This document shows, piece by piece, positions 43,951 through 52,109 of a DNA stretch of 64,000 bases (the stretch's first letter is position 1; the number at the start of each line of letters is the position of its first letter). The notes under the pieces are model-generated. The model was not told the DNA's origin. It saw nothing but the letters and a program-made list of their open reading frames with translations, and ran no database searches. The position numbers and the translations under genes are program-made. Source of the stretch: an uncultured Collinsella sp. (GTDB taxonomy: Bacteria > Actinomycetota > Coriobacteriia > Coriobacteriales > Coriobacteriaceae); assembly GCA_900762325.1 (NCBI GenBank), contig CAAFGG010000052.1:361389-425388 (forward strand), read 5' to 3'.

Positions 43951-45114
43951 CTATTTGATCACGCGCACGCGATACATCGAGGGAATCTGCTTGAGTGCTT
44001 CGATGGTGCTGCTGTCCAGGTGCTCGTCGGTGTCGAACATGGTGTAGGCGTTCTCTCCGGCGGATTCGTTGGTCATGCGCTGCACGTTGGCGTTGTCCTT
44101 GGCCAGGATCGCCGTGATCTGGCCGATCATGTTGGGCACGTTGGCATGCAGGCAGGCAATGCGGCTTGCGGCGCGCGCCTTGCCCATGCTGCAGGCGGGG
44201 TAGTTGACGCTGTGCGCGATGTTGCCGTTCTCCAGGTAATCCTTAAGCTCGCTGATGGCCATGTCGGCGCAGTTGGCCTCGGCCTCGCCAGTGCCGGCGC
44301 CCGAGTGCGTGGTGATAAACGTGTTGGGCATCTTGACGGTCTTGGGTGTGGCAAAATCGCAGCTAAACCAGCTCAGCTTGCCCTCGCGCAGGGCGGCGTC
44401 GACGGCGTCCTCGTCAATGATGGTTTCGCGTGCGTAGTTGATGAGCACGGCGTCGGGTGCCAGCAGGTTAATCTGCTCGGTGCTGATCATGCCGATGGTG
44501 TCGGCCTTGCTGGGCACGTGTACGGTGAGGTAGTCGCAGCCGCGGCAGAGATCCTCGAGCGTGCCCACGCGCTGCACCTCGCGGCTCAGCACCCACGCGT
44601 GCTCGACGGAAATGAACGGATCATAGCCGTAGACGTCCATGCCCAGATCGACGCAGGCGTTGGCGACCTTGGAGCCTACGTTGCCCAGACCGATGACGCC
44701 GATGCGCTTGCCCTTGAGCTCGCGGCCCACAAAGGCCTTCTTGGCCTTCTCGGCGTCGACCTGAATCTCGGGATCGTCGGCGTTGTCGCGCACCCAGTTC
44801 ATCGACTGCACTACGCCGCGGCTCGAAAGCACTAGCATGCCCAGGACGAGCTCCTTGACGGCGTTGCTGTTGGCGCCGGGGGAGTTAAAGACGACGACGC
44901 CCTTCTTGGCGTACTCCTCGACGGGGATGTTGTTGACGCCGGCGCCGCAGCGGGCGATGGCGCGGATGCCCTCGGGCAGCTCGTAGCCGTGCAGGTCGGT
45001 CGAGCGCATCAGGATGGCGTCGGCCTCTTCGGCGGTGCTCACAAATTCGTAGCCCTCGCCAAACTCGACTTTGCCGTCCTTGGTGATGTCGTCGATGGTC
45101 TTAATCTTACGCAT
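43951..45114 (-). CDS. serA: D-3-phosphoglycerate dehydrogenase
   Basis: Oxidises 3-phosphoglycerate, first step of serine synthesis. The 387-residue protein has the substrate-binding half with CGAGVNNIPV, the NAD-binding GVIGLGNVGSKVA, the catalytic Arg/Glu regions (INYARETIID) and a His in TTHSGAGT. A C-terminal ACT domain (ASRIACLHANVPNMIGQITAIL) may give serine feedback control. serC lies just upstream on the same strand; no serB is seen, so the last phosphatase is encoded elsewhere. Confidence 0.94.
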   Translation of the reverse strand: MRKIKTIDDITKDGKVEFGEGYEFVSTAEEADAILMRSTDLHGYELPEGIRAIARCGAGVNNIPVEEYAKKGVVVFNSPGANSNAVKELVLGMLVLSSRGVVQSMNWVRDNADDPEIQVDAEKAKKAFVGRELKGKRIGVIGLGNVGSKVANACVDLGMDVYGYDPFISVEHAWVLSREVQRVGTLEDLCRGCDYLTVHVPSKADTIGMISTEQINLLAPDAVLINYARETIIDEDAVDAALREGKLSWFSCDFATPKTVKMPNTFITTHSGAGTGEAEANCADMAISELKDYLENGNIAHSVNYPACSMGKARAASRIACLHANVPNMIGQITAILAKDNANVQRMTNESAGENAYTMFDTDEHLDSSTIEALKQIPSMYRVRVIK

Positions 45115-45184
45115 GGAAAAACTCCTTAGCAGGTTTGGTTTAAACAGGTGGTTTGAAGTGGCTGGTCGGCCCGCGCGTTGCGGG

Positions 45185-46309
45185 CTAGTTAGATCGCGGA
45201 CTCAAACTATGCTGCGCTTCGAAGTCCTTCATGTACGAGGCCAGTGCCTGCACGTCTTCCATGGTTACGGCGTTGTAGACGCTGGCGCGCATGCCGCCCA
45301 CCAGGCGATGGCCCTTGACGTTTTGAATCTGGTGCTCGGCCGCGCCTGCGACAAAGGCCGCGTCGAGTCCGGCATCGCCGGTGCGGAAGGTGACGTTGGC
45401 GATGGAGCGACTGTCGGCCTGCGTGGTGCCATGGAACAGCTCGCTGTGCTCGAGCAGGTCATAGAGCAGGTTGGCCTTGGCCCAGTTGCGCTCGGCCATG
45501 GCGGCAAGTCCGCCGGTTTCCTCAACCCAATGGAACACTTTGCCGCACACGTAGATGCCAAAGGTGTTGGGGGTGTTGAGCATGGAGCCCTTGGCGGCCT
45601 GGGTCTTAAGGTCCATGTACTGCGGCGCCCGCGCAAAGGCCGGGCCGTCGGCGATGAGGTCGTCGCGCACGATGACCACGGTCACGCCCGCGGCGCCGGC
45701 GTTTTTCTGCGCGCCGGCGTAAATGAGCCCGTAGCGCTCAACGTCGAGCGGCTGCGACAGAAAGCAGCTCGAGACATCGGCGACCAGCGGTACGTCGCCG
45801 CAAGCGGGCAGCTCGTGGTACATGGTGCCAAAGATGGTGTTGTTCTGGCAGATGTAGACGTAGTCGAGCCCGTCGCCTGCGGCCTCGGCGGCAATGTGCG
45901 CGTTGATGTCGGCCATGGTGGGTATGCGGTCGAAATTGGTGTCCTCGGAGCTCGCGAGCAGCACGGCCTCGCCGTACTTGGCGGCCTCCTTGTATGCCTT
46001 GTTGGCAAAGTTGCCGGTCACGATGTAGCCGGCGCGGCCGCGGCGCATGAGGTTCATGGGGATGCCCGCAAACTGCAGCGTGGCGCCGCCCTGCAAAAAC
46101 AGGACGCGGTAGTTGTCGGGGATGCTCAGCAGGCGACGCAGGGTTGCCTCGGCGTCGTCGATGATCTGCTGGTACATGCTAGATCGATGACTCATCTCGA
46201 GCACGGACATGCCGCAGCCGCGGTAGTCCATCATCTCGTCGGCGATCTCGGCGAGCACGCTTGTAGGCAGCGCGGCCGGGCCAGCTGAGAAGTTGTGCAC
46301 ACGTGCCAT
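45185..46309 (-). CDS. serC: Phosphoserine aminotransferase
   Basis: Class V pyridoxal-phosphate aminotransferase, 374 residues, converting 3-phosphohydroxypyruvate to phosphoserine. The HNFSAGPAALP start is diagnostic, SHRSSMY and FLQGGATLQF bind substrate and cofactor phosphate, and the Schiff-base Lys is in AGAQKNAGAAG. The C-terminal VGGMRASVYNA motif is also typical. It forms an operon with serA 70 bases downstream. Confidence 0.95.
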   Translation of the reverse strand: MARVHNFSAGPAALPTSVLAEIADEMMDYRGCGMSVLEMSHRSSMYQQIIDDAEATLRRLLSIPDNYRVLFLQGGATLQFAGIPMNLMRRGRAGYIVTGNFANKAYKEAAKYGEAVLLASSEDTNFDRIPTMADINAHIAAEAAGDGLDYVYICQNNTIFGTMYHELPACGDVPLVADVSSCFLSQPLDVERYGLIYAGAQKNAGAAGVTVVIVRDDLIADGPAFARAPQYMDLKTQAAKGSMLNTPNTFGIYVCGKVFHWVEETGGLAAMAERNWAKANLLYDLLEHSELFHGTTQADSRSIANVTFRTGDAGLDAAFVAGAAEHQIQNVKGHRLVGGMRASVYNAVTMEDVQALASYMKDFEAQHSLSPRSN

Positions 46310-46442
46310 CTTCTAGTTCCCCCTTGTAGTCGTTTGGACGTTCGGGATACTTTAGCACAGTGGAGCGCCAGGCGCGACCGCATCACAGCAAAACCCGAGT
46401 GCGCCGCTATGATTTACAGGATGGTTACATGGGGGGATGACC

Positions 46443-46616
46443 TTACCTGATGGCTCGCATCCGATTCGCCTCGGCCTTCGCTTGTTTCCAGGGGCGCACG
46501 CGACCGTTGGTGAGGTCGTCGTAACCATGAGCGATGGTACGTTGAATGTGATCTTCGCGTTCCTGAATGGTAGTTAGTGCGCGCGTCTGATCAGAAATAG
46601 GCTTTACGACAGGCAT
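46443..46616 (-). CDS. Small Phd/YefM-like antitoxin, no toxin partner seen
   Basis: A 57-residue protein that starts MPVVKPISD, the characteristic N-terminus of Phd/YefM-type antitoxins, followed by a helical charged region. The ATG at 46616 is set by an AAGGAG site. No toxin gene lies on either side. A dyad that could be its operator overlaps the promoter. It is divergent from the BREX operon. It may be an orphan antitoxin, a remnant, or partner of a toxin elsewhere. Confidence 0.55.
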   Translation of the reverse strand: MPVVKPISDQTRALTTIQEREDHIQRTIAHGYDDLTNGRVRPWKQAKAEANRMRAIR

Positions 46617-46628
46617 ACGAAACTCCTT

Positions 46629-46656
46629 ACATAGAAGCATATGTATAACTCTATGT
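46629..46656. promoter_or_regulatory. Dyad upstream of the antitoxin-like gene
   Basis: ACATAGA (46629-46635) and TCTATGT (46650-46656) flank an AT-rich centre containing CATATG. It lies 13 bases upstream of the start codon, where an autorepressor would bind. Confidence 0.45.
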
Positions 46657-46802
46657 TGAATATAGCGGAGGGTGGCGTTGGGCGTGTGCGTGCCTGCATT
46701 CGTAAGCGCGGTTGTCTGGCAAGTGTGATTTGGGGCGACCTCGTTAAAGTTTCTAAGCTGCGAAAATGACCGTTAACCGGATTAAATTTTGTTGCTCAAC
46801 AT

Positions 46803-46888
46803 TTGACACTCTGGGCGTGGTAACTTTTTTACCAACAGGTATGATTATTGTCATGTGCGCCGCGCCTGCCCGCCGGGTTGCGGCGCAC
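46803..46888 (+). promoter_or_regulatory. BREX operon leader: promoter elements and hairpin
   Basis: TTGACA at 46803-46808 and TATGAT at 46840-46845 are the best promoter-like boxes, though not spaced as one promoter. TGGTAA (46818-46823) and TTACCA (46829-46834) form a small dyad. GTGCGCCGC (46855-46863) pairs with GCGGCGCAC (46880-46888) in a strong hairpin before the ribosome-binding site. TTTGACAC occurs again at 46900. Confidence 0.4.
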
Positions 46889-46948
46889 TTGTGACAGCCT
46901 TTGACACCCTTGGAGCGTGCACTGTGGATGTAACCACAAAAAGCGTTC

Positions 46949-46958
46949 GGGGGGGGGG
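46949..46958 (+). repeat. Homopolymeric G10 tract at the 5' end of brxA
   Basis: Ten consecutive Gs, the last being the first base of the GTG at 46958. The best ribosome-binding site (GGAG 46912-46915) is eight bases before an earlier GTG at 46924. Reading from 46924 enters the tract and, with ten Gs, ends at TGA 46987. With nine Gs it continues into brxA. Long G-runs slip during replication, so the tract could switch the gene on and off. Confidence 0.8.
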
Positions 46959-47608
46959 TGCTCACCCGCGAGCAATTCCTCCCGCATGAGATGCGCATCG
47001 TCGCTGCCCTTCGTATGCAGGGCGCAAGCGACGAGCAGGTCATTGTACGCGTAAAGAGCGAGAACCTCTTTCAATATCCCACGGAGCGCATGGTCGCCAA
47101 CCGCGCAACCGTGTGCCTTCGCCGCCTTGACGCCATGGTGCCCACGGACGCCGTATGCGCCGCGCGCGGCATCGACCCCAAAACCGCCGTCGAGGCTGCG
47201 TCATCCCTAACCGGGCTCATGGCATCCGGCGCTCCCACGCAGGCGGACCAGGCCATCTTCTACAGCATGATCTGCCGCTACGATATCGTGCGCGAGCTCG
47301 TGCTCGTCGAGGTAGGGGAGCGCCTACAAAACTTCGATTATGCCTTTACGGCGGTTGACCTCAACGCCTTCATGACACGCTTTACCACGGAGTATCCGGA
47401 CGCGGCCCGCTGGACTGAGGCCACGGACAAGCGCATTAAGGGCTCGCTCCGCCAGACGCTCCGCCATGCCGGCCTTATCGGCGAGGGCCAGGGCCCGGAG
47501 TCCGAGCGCCTGTCGCCACTCTTCCTCGATTCCGATGTCGAGCGAGCCTTGGTTCAGCTGGGCGAGCAGTCGCTTATCGCGGCCCTTACCGGCAGGGCAG
47601 TGATGTAG
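46958..47608 (+). CDS. brxA: BREX type 1 protein BrxA (DUF1819), possibly phase-variable
   Basis: First gene of the BREX phage-defence operon. The helical DUF1819 fold is recognised from LTREQFLPHEMRIVAALRMQG, ENLFQYPTERM and CLRRLDAM, and by its place before brxB. BrxA binds DNA in characterised systems. As sequenced, the frame can only start at GTG 46958, directly on a G10 tract with no separated Shine-Dalgarno. A better start at GTG 46924 (GGAG site, eight-base spacer) would add MDVTTKSVRGG but is out of frame by one base. Expression may therefore be low or off in this sequence. Confidence 0.88.
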   Translation: MLTREQFLPHEMRIVAALRMQGASDEQVIVRVKSENLFQYPTERMVANRATVCLRRLDAMVPTDAVCAARGIDPKTAVEAASSLTGLMASGAPTQADQAIFYSMICRYDIVRELVLVEVGERLQNFDYAFTAVDLNAFMTRFTTEYPDAARWTEATDKRIKGSLRQTLRHAGLIGEGQGPESERLSPLFLDSDVERALVQLGEQSLIAALTGRAVM

Positions 47609-47609
47609 C

Positions 47610-48302
47610 GTGGCTCCCGTCAAAAGCGCCGTCGGCCCTGTTATCACCCCGGCGACCGATCTCACCACCAATATCGGCATCCATTCCCGCAAGAGCGTCG
47701 TGGCGGCGCATGCCCGCTCCGAGCGCGCCTGTCAGGAATTTGAGCGCCGTGCGCAGCTTCTGCGCGAGTGCCTGTGCAGCGAGGACTTTTTGGCCAACAA
47801 GGGCATAGGCAATGAGATCGGCTTCCACACTTTTTGCTATGACCCCGCGCTGGAGTTTGAGGCGCGTGCATTATTTGACACCCTTTCACGCGATGCCGAG
47901 GCCGACAAGCTTCCGTGCACGCTCAAGGTCGTGAACCTTTACGACGCCGTGCTGGCAATTCTCGAAAAGCGCCGTGTCCTCAAGGCTATCCCGCACCAAG
48001 AGGAGCGCCGCGGTACCCAGCGCGTGCTCGAGGACGTGGCCAAGTTCGCCTCACCCGAGAAAGTTGCCGCGTACATCCTTGAGCAGACCGAGCCGTTCGC
48101 GCCCGGAGACGTCATTCTCCTCACCGGTGCAGGTGAGGTCTTCCCGTTCTTTCGCATGCACACGCTTCTCCACTGCATGCTCGCGGATTTTGATGATGTG
48201 CCGGTGGTCGCCGCCTATCCAGGCAGCTTCAACGGCTCTTCTTTCCAGCTCTTTAACCGTCTGCCGGCCGATAACTACTACCGCGCCATCGATATCTCGT
48301 AA
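47610..48302 (+). CDS. brxB: BREX type 1 protein BrxB (DUF1788)
   Basis: 230 residues. The DUF1788 core is visible from ACQEFERRAQLLRECL through VVNLYDAVLAILE to VILLTGAGEVFPFFRMHTLL and the C-terminal VVAAYPGSFNGSSFQLFNRL segment. The GTG start almost touches the brxA stop, so translation is probably coupled to brxA and would fall with it. The first 35 residues are less conserved; a later start is possible. BrxB is a required core component of unknown biochemical role. Confidence 0.9.
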   Translation: MAPVKSAVGPVITPATDLTTNIGIHSRKSVVAAHARSERACQEFERRAQLLRECLCSEDFLANKGIGNEIGFHTFCYDPALEFEARALFDTLSRDAEADKLPCTLKVVNLYDAVLAILEKRRVLKAIPHQEERRGTQRVLEDVAKFASPEKVAAYILEQTEPFAPGDVILLTGAGEVFPFFRMHTLLHCMLADFDDVPVVAAYPGSFNGSSFQLFNRLPADNYYRAIDIS

Positions 48303-48380
48303 GCACGGCTCCCCGCAGACAAGGCTCTGCCGCCGGTAACAACCCTTTGCCATAACGTTCCCAAACCCAAAGGAGCACCC

Positions 48381-51300
48381 ATGGACAACACGATCGTTCG
48401 CGACCTCTTTGCAAAAGACATCAACCGTTCCATCAACGGCGTGGTCAAGGTCCAGGATTCAAAAGACGAGTCCATCCGTCAGGAGCTTGACGAGTACGTG
48501 GTGACGCGCGAGCTGCAGGGACACTTTGCCACGTTCTTCAAGGCATACGGCGATGCCATCGATGTTCACACCGACAAGATCGGCGTGTGGATCAGCGGCT
48601 TCTTCGGTTCCGGTAAATCGCACTTTCTCAAGATGCTGAGCTACCTGCTCGAGAATCGCCAGATCGGCGGTAAGAGCGCCATCCGCTACTTTGACGGCAA
48701 GATTGTCGACCCCATGGTCGCGGCTGCCATGGAGCGCGCCTGCTCGGTGCCCACACAGGCCATCCTCTTTAACATCGATAGCAAGGCGGGCCAGTGGAAG
48801 CAAGGCGATACGGCTCCCACGGCGCTGCTTCGCGGCTTTGAGCGCATGTTCTACGAAGCGCGCGGCTTCTACGGCGAGGACCTCAAGCTTGCAAAGCTTG
48901 AGGACTACATCGATTCCCTGGGCAAGACCCAGGAGTTCCGCGAGGCCTTTGAGCGCGTGAACGGCGAGTCCTGGCTCCAGACCCGCGACACCTACAGCTA
49001 CTTTGAGGACGACGTGGTCGAGGTACTGCAGAGCGTGCTCGGCATGAGCGAAAAGGCCGCATGGAACTGGCTCGAGGGTTCTGAGGACGAGGTTTTGGCC
49101 CCCGATGTCTTTGCCAAAAAGGTCAAGGACTACGTAGACGCTCAGGCAGCGGCCCACGGCGGCAACTTCCGTTTGCTCTTTATGGTCGACGAGGTGGGTC
49201 AGTTTATTACAAACGACAAGGACCCAAGCCTTATGCTGAGCCTTCAGACCATCGTCGAGGAGCTGGGTGCCGCCTGCGGTGGCCGCGTGTGGGTGATGGT
49301 TACGAGCCAGGAGGCCATCGACAACCTGAGCCTGCCCGTGGGCAACGACTTTTCAAAGATCCAGGGCCGCTTCAATACCCGCCTTTCGCTCTCCAGCTCC
49401 AGCGTGGACGAGGTCATCCAGTGCCGTGTGCTCGAGAAGACCGCGCCGGCGGCCGATATGCTTGCACAGGTCTACGAGCAAGACGCCGCCGTGCTTAAAA
49501 ACAACTTTACCTTTGAGGGTGGCTCGCGCTCCGACCTTGCCGGCTACGCCAACTCCAAGGATTTTGTGGCCAGCTACCCGTTTGTGGGCTACCAGTTTAA
49601 GCTCCTGCCCGACGTGATGACCGAGGTGCGCAAGCACGGTGTCAAGGCCAAGCACATGTCAACGGGCGAGCGCTCCATGCTGAGCGCGTTCCAGGAGAGT
49701 GCTCAGGCCATCCAGTATGACCAGACCGGTGCACTCGTGCCGTTCTGGTGCTTCTTCGACACTATCTCCAAAGACCTTGAGCACGGCATCAACCAGGTGG
49801 TCGACCGCGCGGTCCGTGCGGCCGAGGACGCAAAGGGCCTTGAACCCTACGACGTTCAGGTGCTCAAGCTCCTGTACCTGATTCGTTACATCGGCTACGT
49901 TAAGGCCACGGTCGAGAACATCTCCATCTTCATGATCGACGGCCTCGACGTGGACATGCGCGCCCTCAAGGACCGCGTCAAGGAGTCCCTTGCCCGCCTG
50001 GAGCGCGAGAACTACGTGGCACGCCAGGGCGATGCCTATAGCTTCCTTACCGACGAGGAGCAGGAGATAGCGCAGGAGATCGCACGCACTCCGGTCGATA
50101 ACGCGCAGGTGATCGAGTCTATCAAAAAGCGCCTGTTCGACAGCATCTACACCGCGCGTAAACTCAACCGCGGGGCCAACGACTTTCCGTTTGACCGCTA
50201 TGTGGACGGCTCAATCCACGGTGCCAGCATGGGCGGCATGGAGCTTTGCGTGGCGACTATGGCGAGCGATCTGGGCCGTGCGGACGATACCGAGCTGGCC
50301 TTGGCTTCTTCGGGCAAAGCCATCGTGGCTTTGAGCGACGAGGCGGATTATTGGGAGACGCTCGTCAACGCCGCCAAGATCCGCAAGTACGCCAAGACGC
50401 GAAATCTCCAGGAGCTTCAGCCGAGTACGCGCCAGATCGTCGAGTCCAAGATGCGCGAGGCAGCGTATAACGAGAAAGAGGCCGATGTCCTTTTGAGCGA
50501 GGCCGTACTCCATGCACGTTGCGCGGTCAACGACCGCATAATTGAGGTCCGCGCGGCCAAACCCGCTCAGGTCTTTGAGCAAGTGCTGGCGCAGCTGTGC
50601 GATGTGGTCTTTGAAAAGGCCGACTATATCGGCGCGCCGGTCACGAGCGATTCCGATATCCGCTCCACTCTGGCGGGCAACGTTCAAGCGGGGCTCGCTG
50701 GCATGGACGCGGGCAACACGCGTGCGCTCAAGGAGGTCGAGGACTACCTCAAAGTTCAGCACCAGCGCCACCTGGATACCGCTATGGGCGATATCCAGCG
50801 CAGGTACCAGCAAAAGCCCTATGGCTGGCGCGAGGTTGACATCGCAAATGTGGTGGCGCAGCTTGTAGTGGAGCAGCGCGCGCAGGTGCTGTTTGGCGGT
50901 CAGACGGTTCAAGCTAACGACAGCCGCATGGTGTCGCTCCTGCGTAAGGATGCCGATAAGGCCCAGGTGCGCTTGCGCGTGCGCATGAGCGACCGGTTGC
51001 TGCGCGCCACGGGCGAGCTTATGCGTGACCTGTTTGATCTCAAGACCGTGCCCTCCAACGAGGATAAGCTCGTGGCCGAGCTCAAGGAGCGCCTTGAGGG
51101 CTTGCGTGAGGTGTGCGTCGCCATGGCACGCGACTACTACACGGGTATCAAGCCGGCCTACCCGTATCCCGGTGAGGACGAGTGCGAGAAGATGCGCTCG
51201 GAGGTGGTCGACGTTCTTAAGGACCAGAGCGATTCCGAGGCGTTCTTGACCACGTTCACCAAGCACGAGGACCGCCTGCTCGATGCCAAGGAAGACTTTG

Positions 51301-52043
51301 ACAAGGTGGTTGAGTTTTTCGAGTCCAACCAACGAACAGCGTTTGACCACGCCAAGGATTTCTTGAGCCGCACCGAGGGCATCGAGTATGCCTCCGATGA
51401 CATTCCCAACGCGGTGGAGAACGTGGCAAAGGTACGCGAGATCCTCAAAGACCCAAAGCCCTACGGCCGCATTAAAGACATTCAGCCGTTGATGGTACCC
51501 GTCGAGGAAGACATCAAAAAGCACCTGGGCATTCGCCGCAACGAGTTCTTGTGTCGTATCGAAAACGACCTGCAGGATTTGCGGAAGCAGGCCGAGAGCC
51601 AAGAAGGTTTTGTCAAGCAGGCCAAGGATGCCATCGCGGACGCCAACACCAGGTATGAGTCGTTCAAGAACCGCGCCCATGGCGTCCAGAGCCTCAACGA
51701 GCTTAACGCCCTCGCGGCAAACTGGGAAAACTGGATCGTTGCTGCAACCAACAAGATATACGACGCCGTGGATGAGGCCCGCATGCGAATGGACAACGAG
51801 CGCCGCACCACCGAGGTCACGAGTACGGGCGAGGTGGTCAAGAAGATCTCCAACAAGGGCGCCGCATCGTCTGCGCCCGTGCCCGCGTCTAAGCCCCAGC
51901 GCAAGATCAAGACCGTGCGCCGCGCCGATCTGGCCAAGCCGAGTCGCCTCTTGTCCGCAGAGGACGTGGAGCGCTACGTGGACGACCTGCGCTCTCGCCT
52001 TATGCAGGAGCTCGCTGCAAACGACGAGATTCGTATCAACTAA
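48381..52043 (+). CDS. brxC: BREX type 1 ATPase BrxC
   Basis: A 1220-residue P-loop protein, the usual size for BrxC/PglY. Walker A is GFFGSGKSHFLKML (about residue 73); FMVDEVGQFI supplies the Walker B-like acidic pair (about 270). The middle holds helical and winged-helix-like parts; the C-terminal third is coiled coil with a basic linker (SKPQRKIKTVRRADL). BrxC is an AAA-like ATPase needed for both host methylation and phage exclusion. No frameshift or stop is seen. Confidence 0.94.
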   Translation: MDNTIVRDLFAKDINRSINGVVKVQDSKDESIRQELDEYVVTRELQGHFATFFKAYGDAIDVHTDKIGVWISGFFGSGKSHFLKMLSYLLENRQIGGKSAIRYFDGKIVDPMVAAAMERACSVPTQAILFNIDSKAGQWKQGDTAPTALLRGFERMFYEARGFYGEDLKLAKLEDYIDSLGKTQEFREAFERVNGESWLQTRDTYSYFEDDVVEVLQSVLGMSEKAAWNWLEGSEDEVLAPDVFAKKVKDYVDAQAAAHGGNFRLLFMVDEVGQFITNDKDPSLMLSLQTIVEELGAACGGRVWVMVTSQEAIDNLSLPVGNDFSKIQGRFNTRLSLSSSSVDEVIQCRVLEKTAPAADMLAQVYEQDAAVLKNNFTFEGGSRSDLAGYANSKDFVASYPFVGYQFKLLPDVMTEVRKHGVKAKHMSTGERSMLSAFQESAQAIQYDQTGALVPFWCFFDTISKDLEHGINQVVDRAVRAAEDAKGLEPYDVQVLKLLYLIRYIGYVKATVENISIFMIDGLDVDMRALKDRVKESLARLERENYVARQGDAYSFLTDEEQEIAQEIARTPVDNAQVIESIKKRLFDSIYTARKLNRGANDFPFDRYVDGSIHGASMGGMELCVATMASDLGRADDTELALASSGKAIVALSDEADYWETLVNAAKIRKYAKTRNLQELQPSTRQIVESKMREAAYNEKEADVLLSEAVLHARCAVNDRIIEVRAAKPAQVFEQVLAQLCDVVFEKADYIGAPVTSDSDIRSTLAGNVQAGLAGMDAGNTRALKEVEDYLKVQHQRHLDTAMGDIQRRYQQKPYGWREVDIANVVAQLVVEQRAQVLFGGQTVQANDSRMVSLLRKDADKAQVRLRVRMSDRLLRATGELMRDLFDLKTVPSNEDKLVAELKERLEGLREVCVAMARDYYTGIKPAYPYPGEDECEKMRSEVVDVLKDQSDSEAFLTTFTKHEDRLLDAKEDFDKVVEFFESNQRTAFDHAKDFLSRTEGIEYASDDIPNAVENVAKVREILKDPKPYGRIKDIQPLMVPVEEDIKKHLGIRRNEFLCRIENDLQDLRKQAESQEGFVKQAKDAIADANTRYESFKNRAHGVQSLNELNALAANWENWIVAATNKIYDAVDEARMRMDNERRTTEVTSTGEVVKKISNKGAASSAPVPASKPQRKIKTVRRADLAKPSRLLSAEDVERYVDDLRSRLMQELAANDEIRIN

Positions 52044-52109
52044 CTCGCGGAGCCACCGGTGCCAAAGCGAGCACCGGTGGCTTATGGCGTTTAGAAAGGC
52101 TCATCAACC

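Noticed and set aside
46917..46957. brxA start at GTG 46917 (frame restored with 11 Gs)
   Set aside because: The only Shine-Dalgarno-like bases lie one or two bases before this GTG, too close to work, whereas GTG 46924 is ideally spaced.
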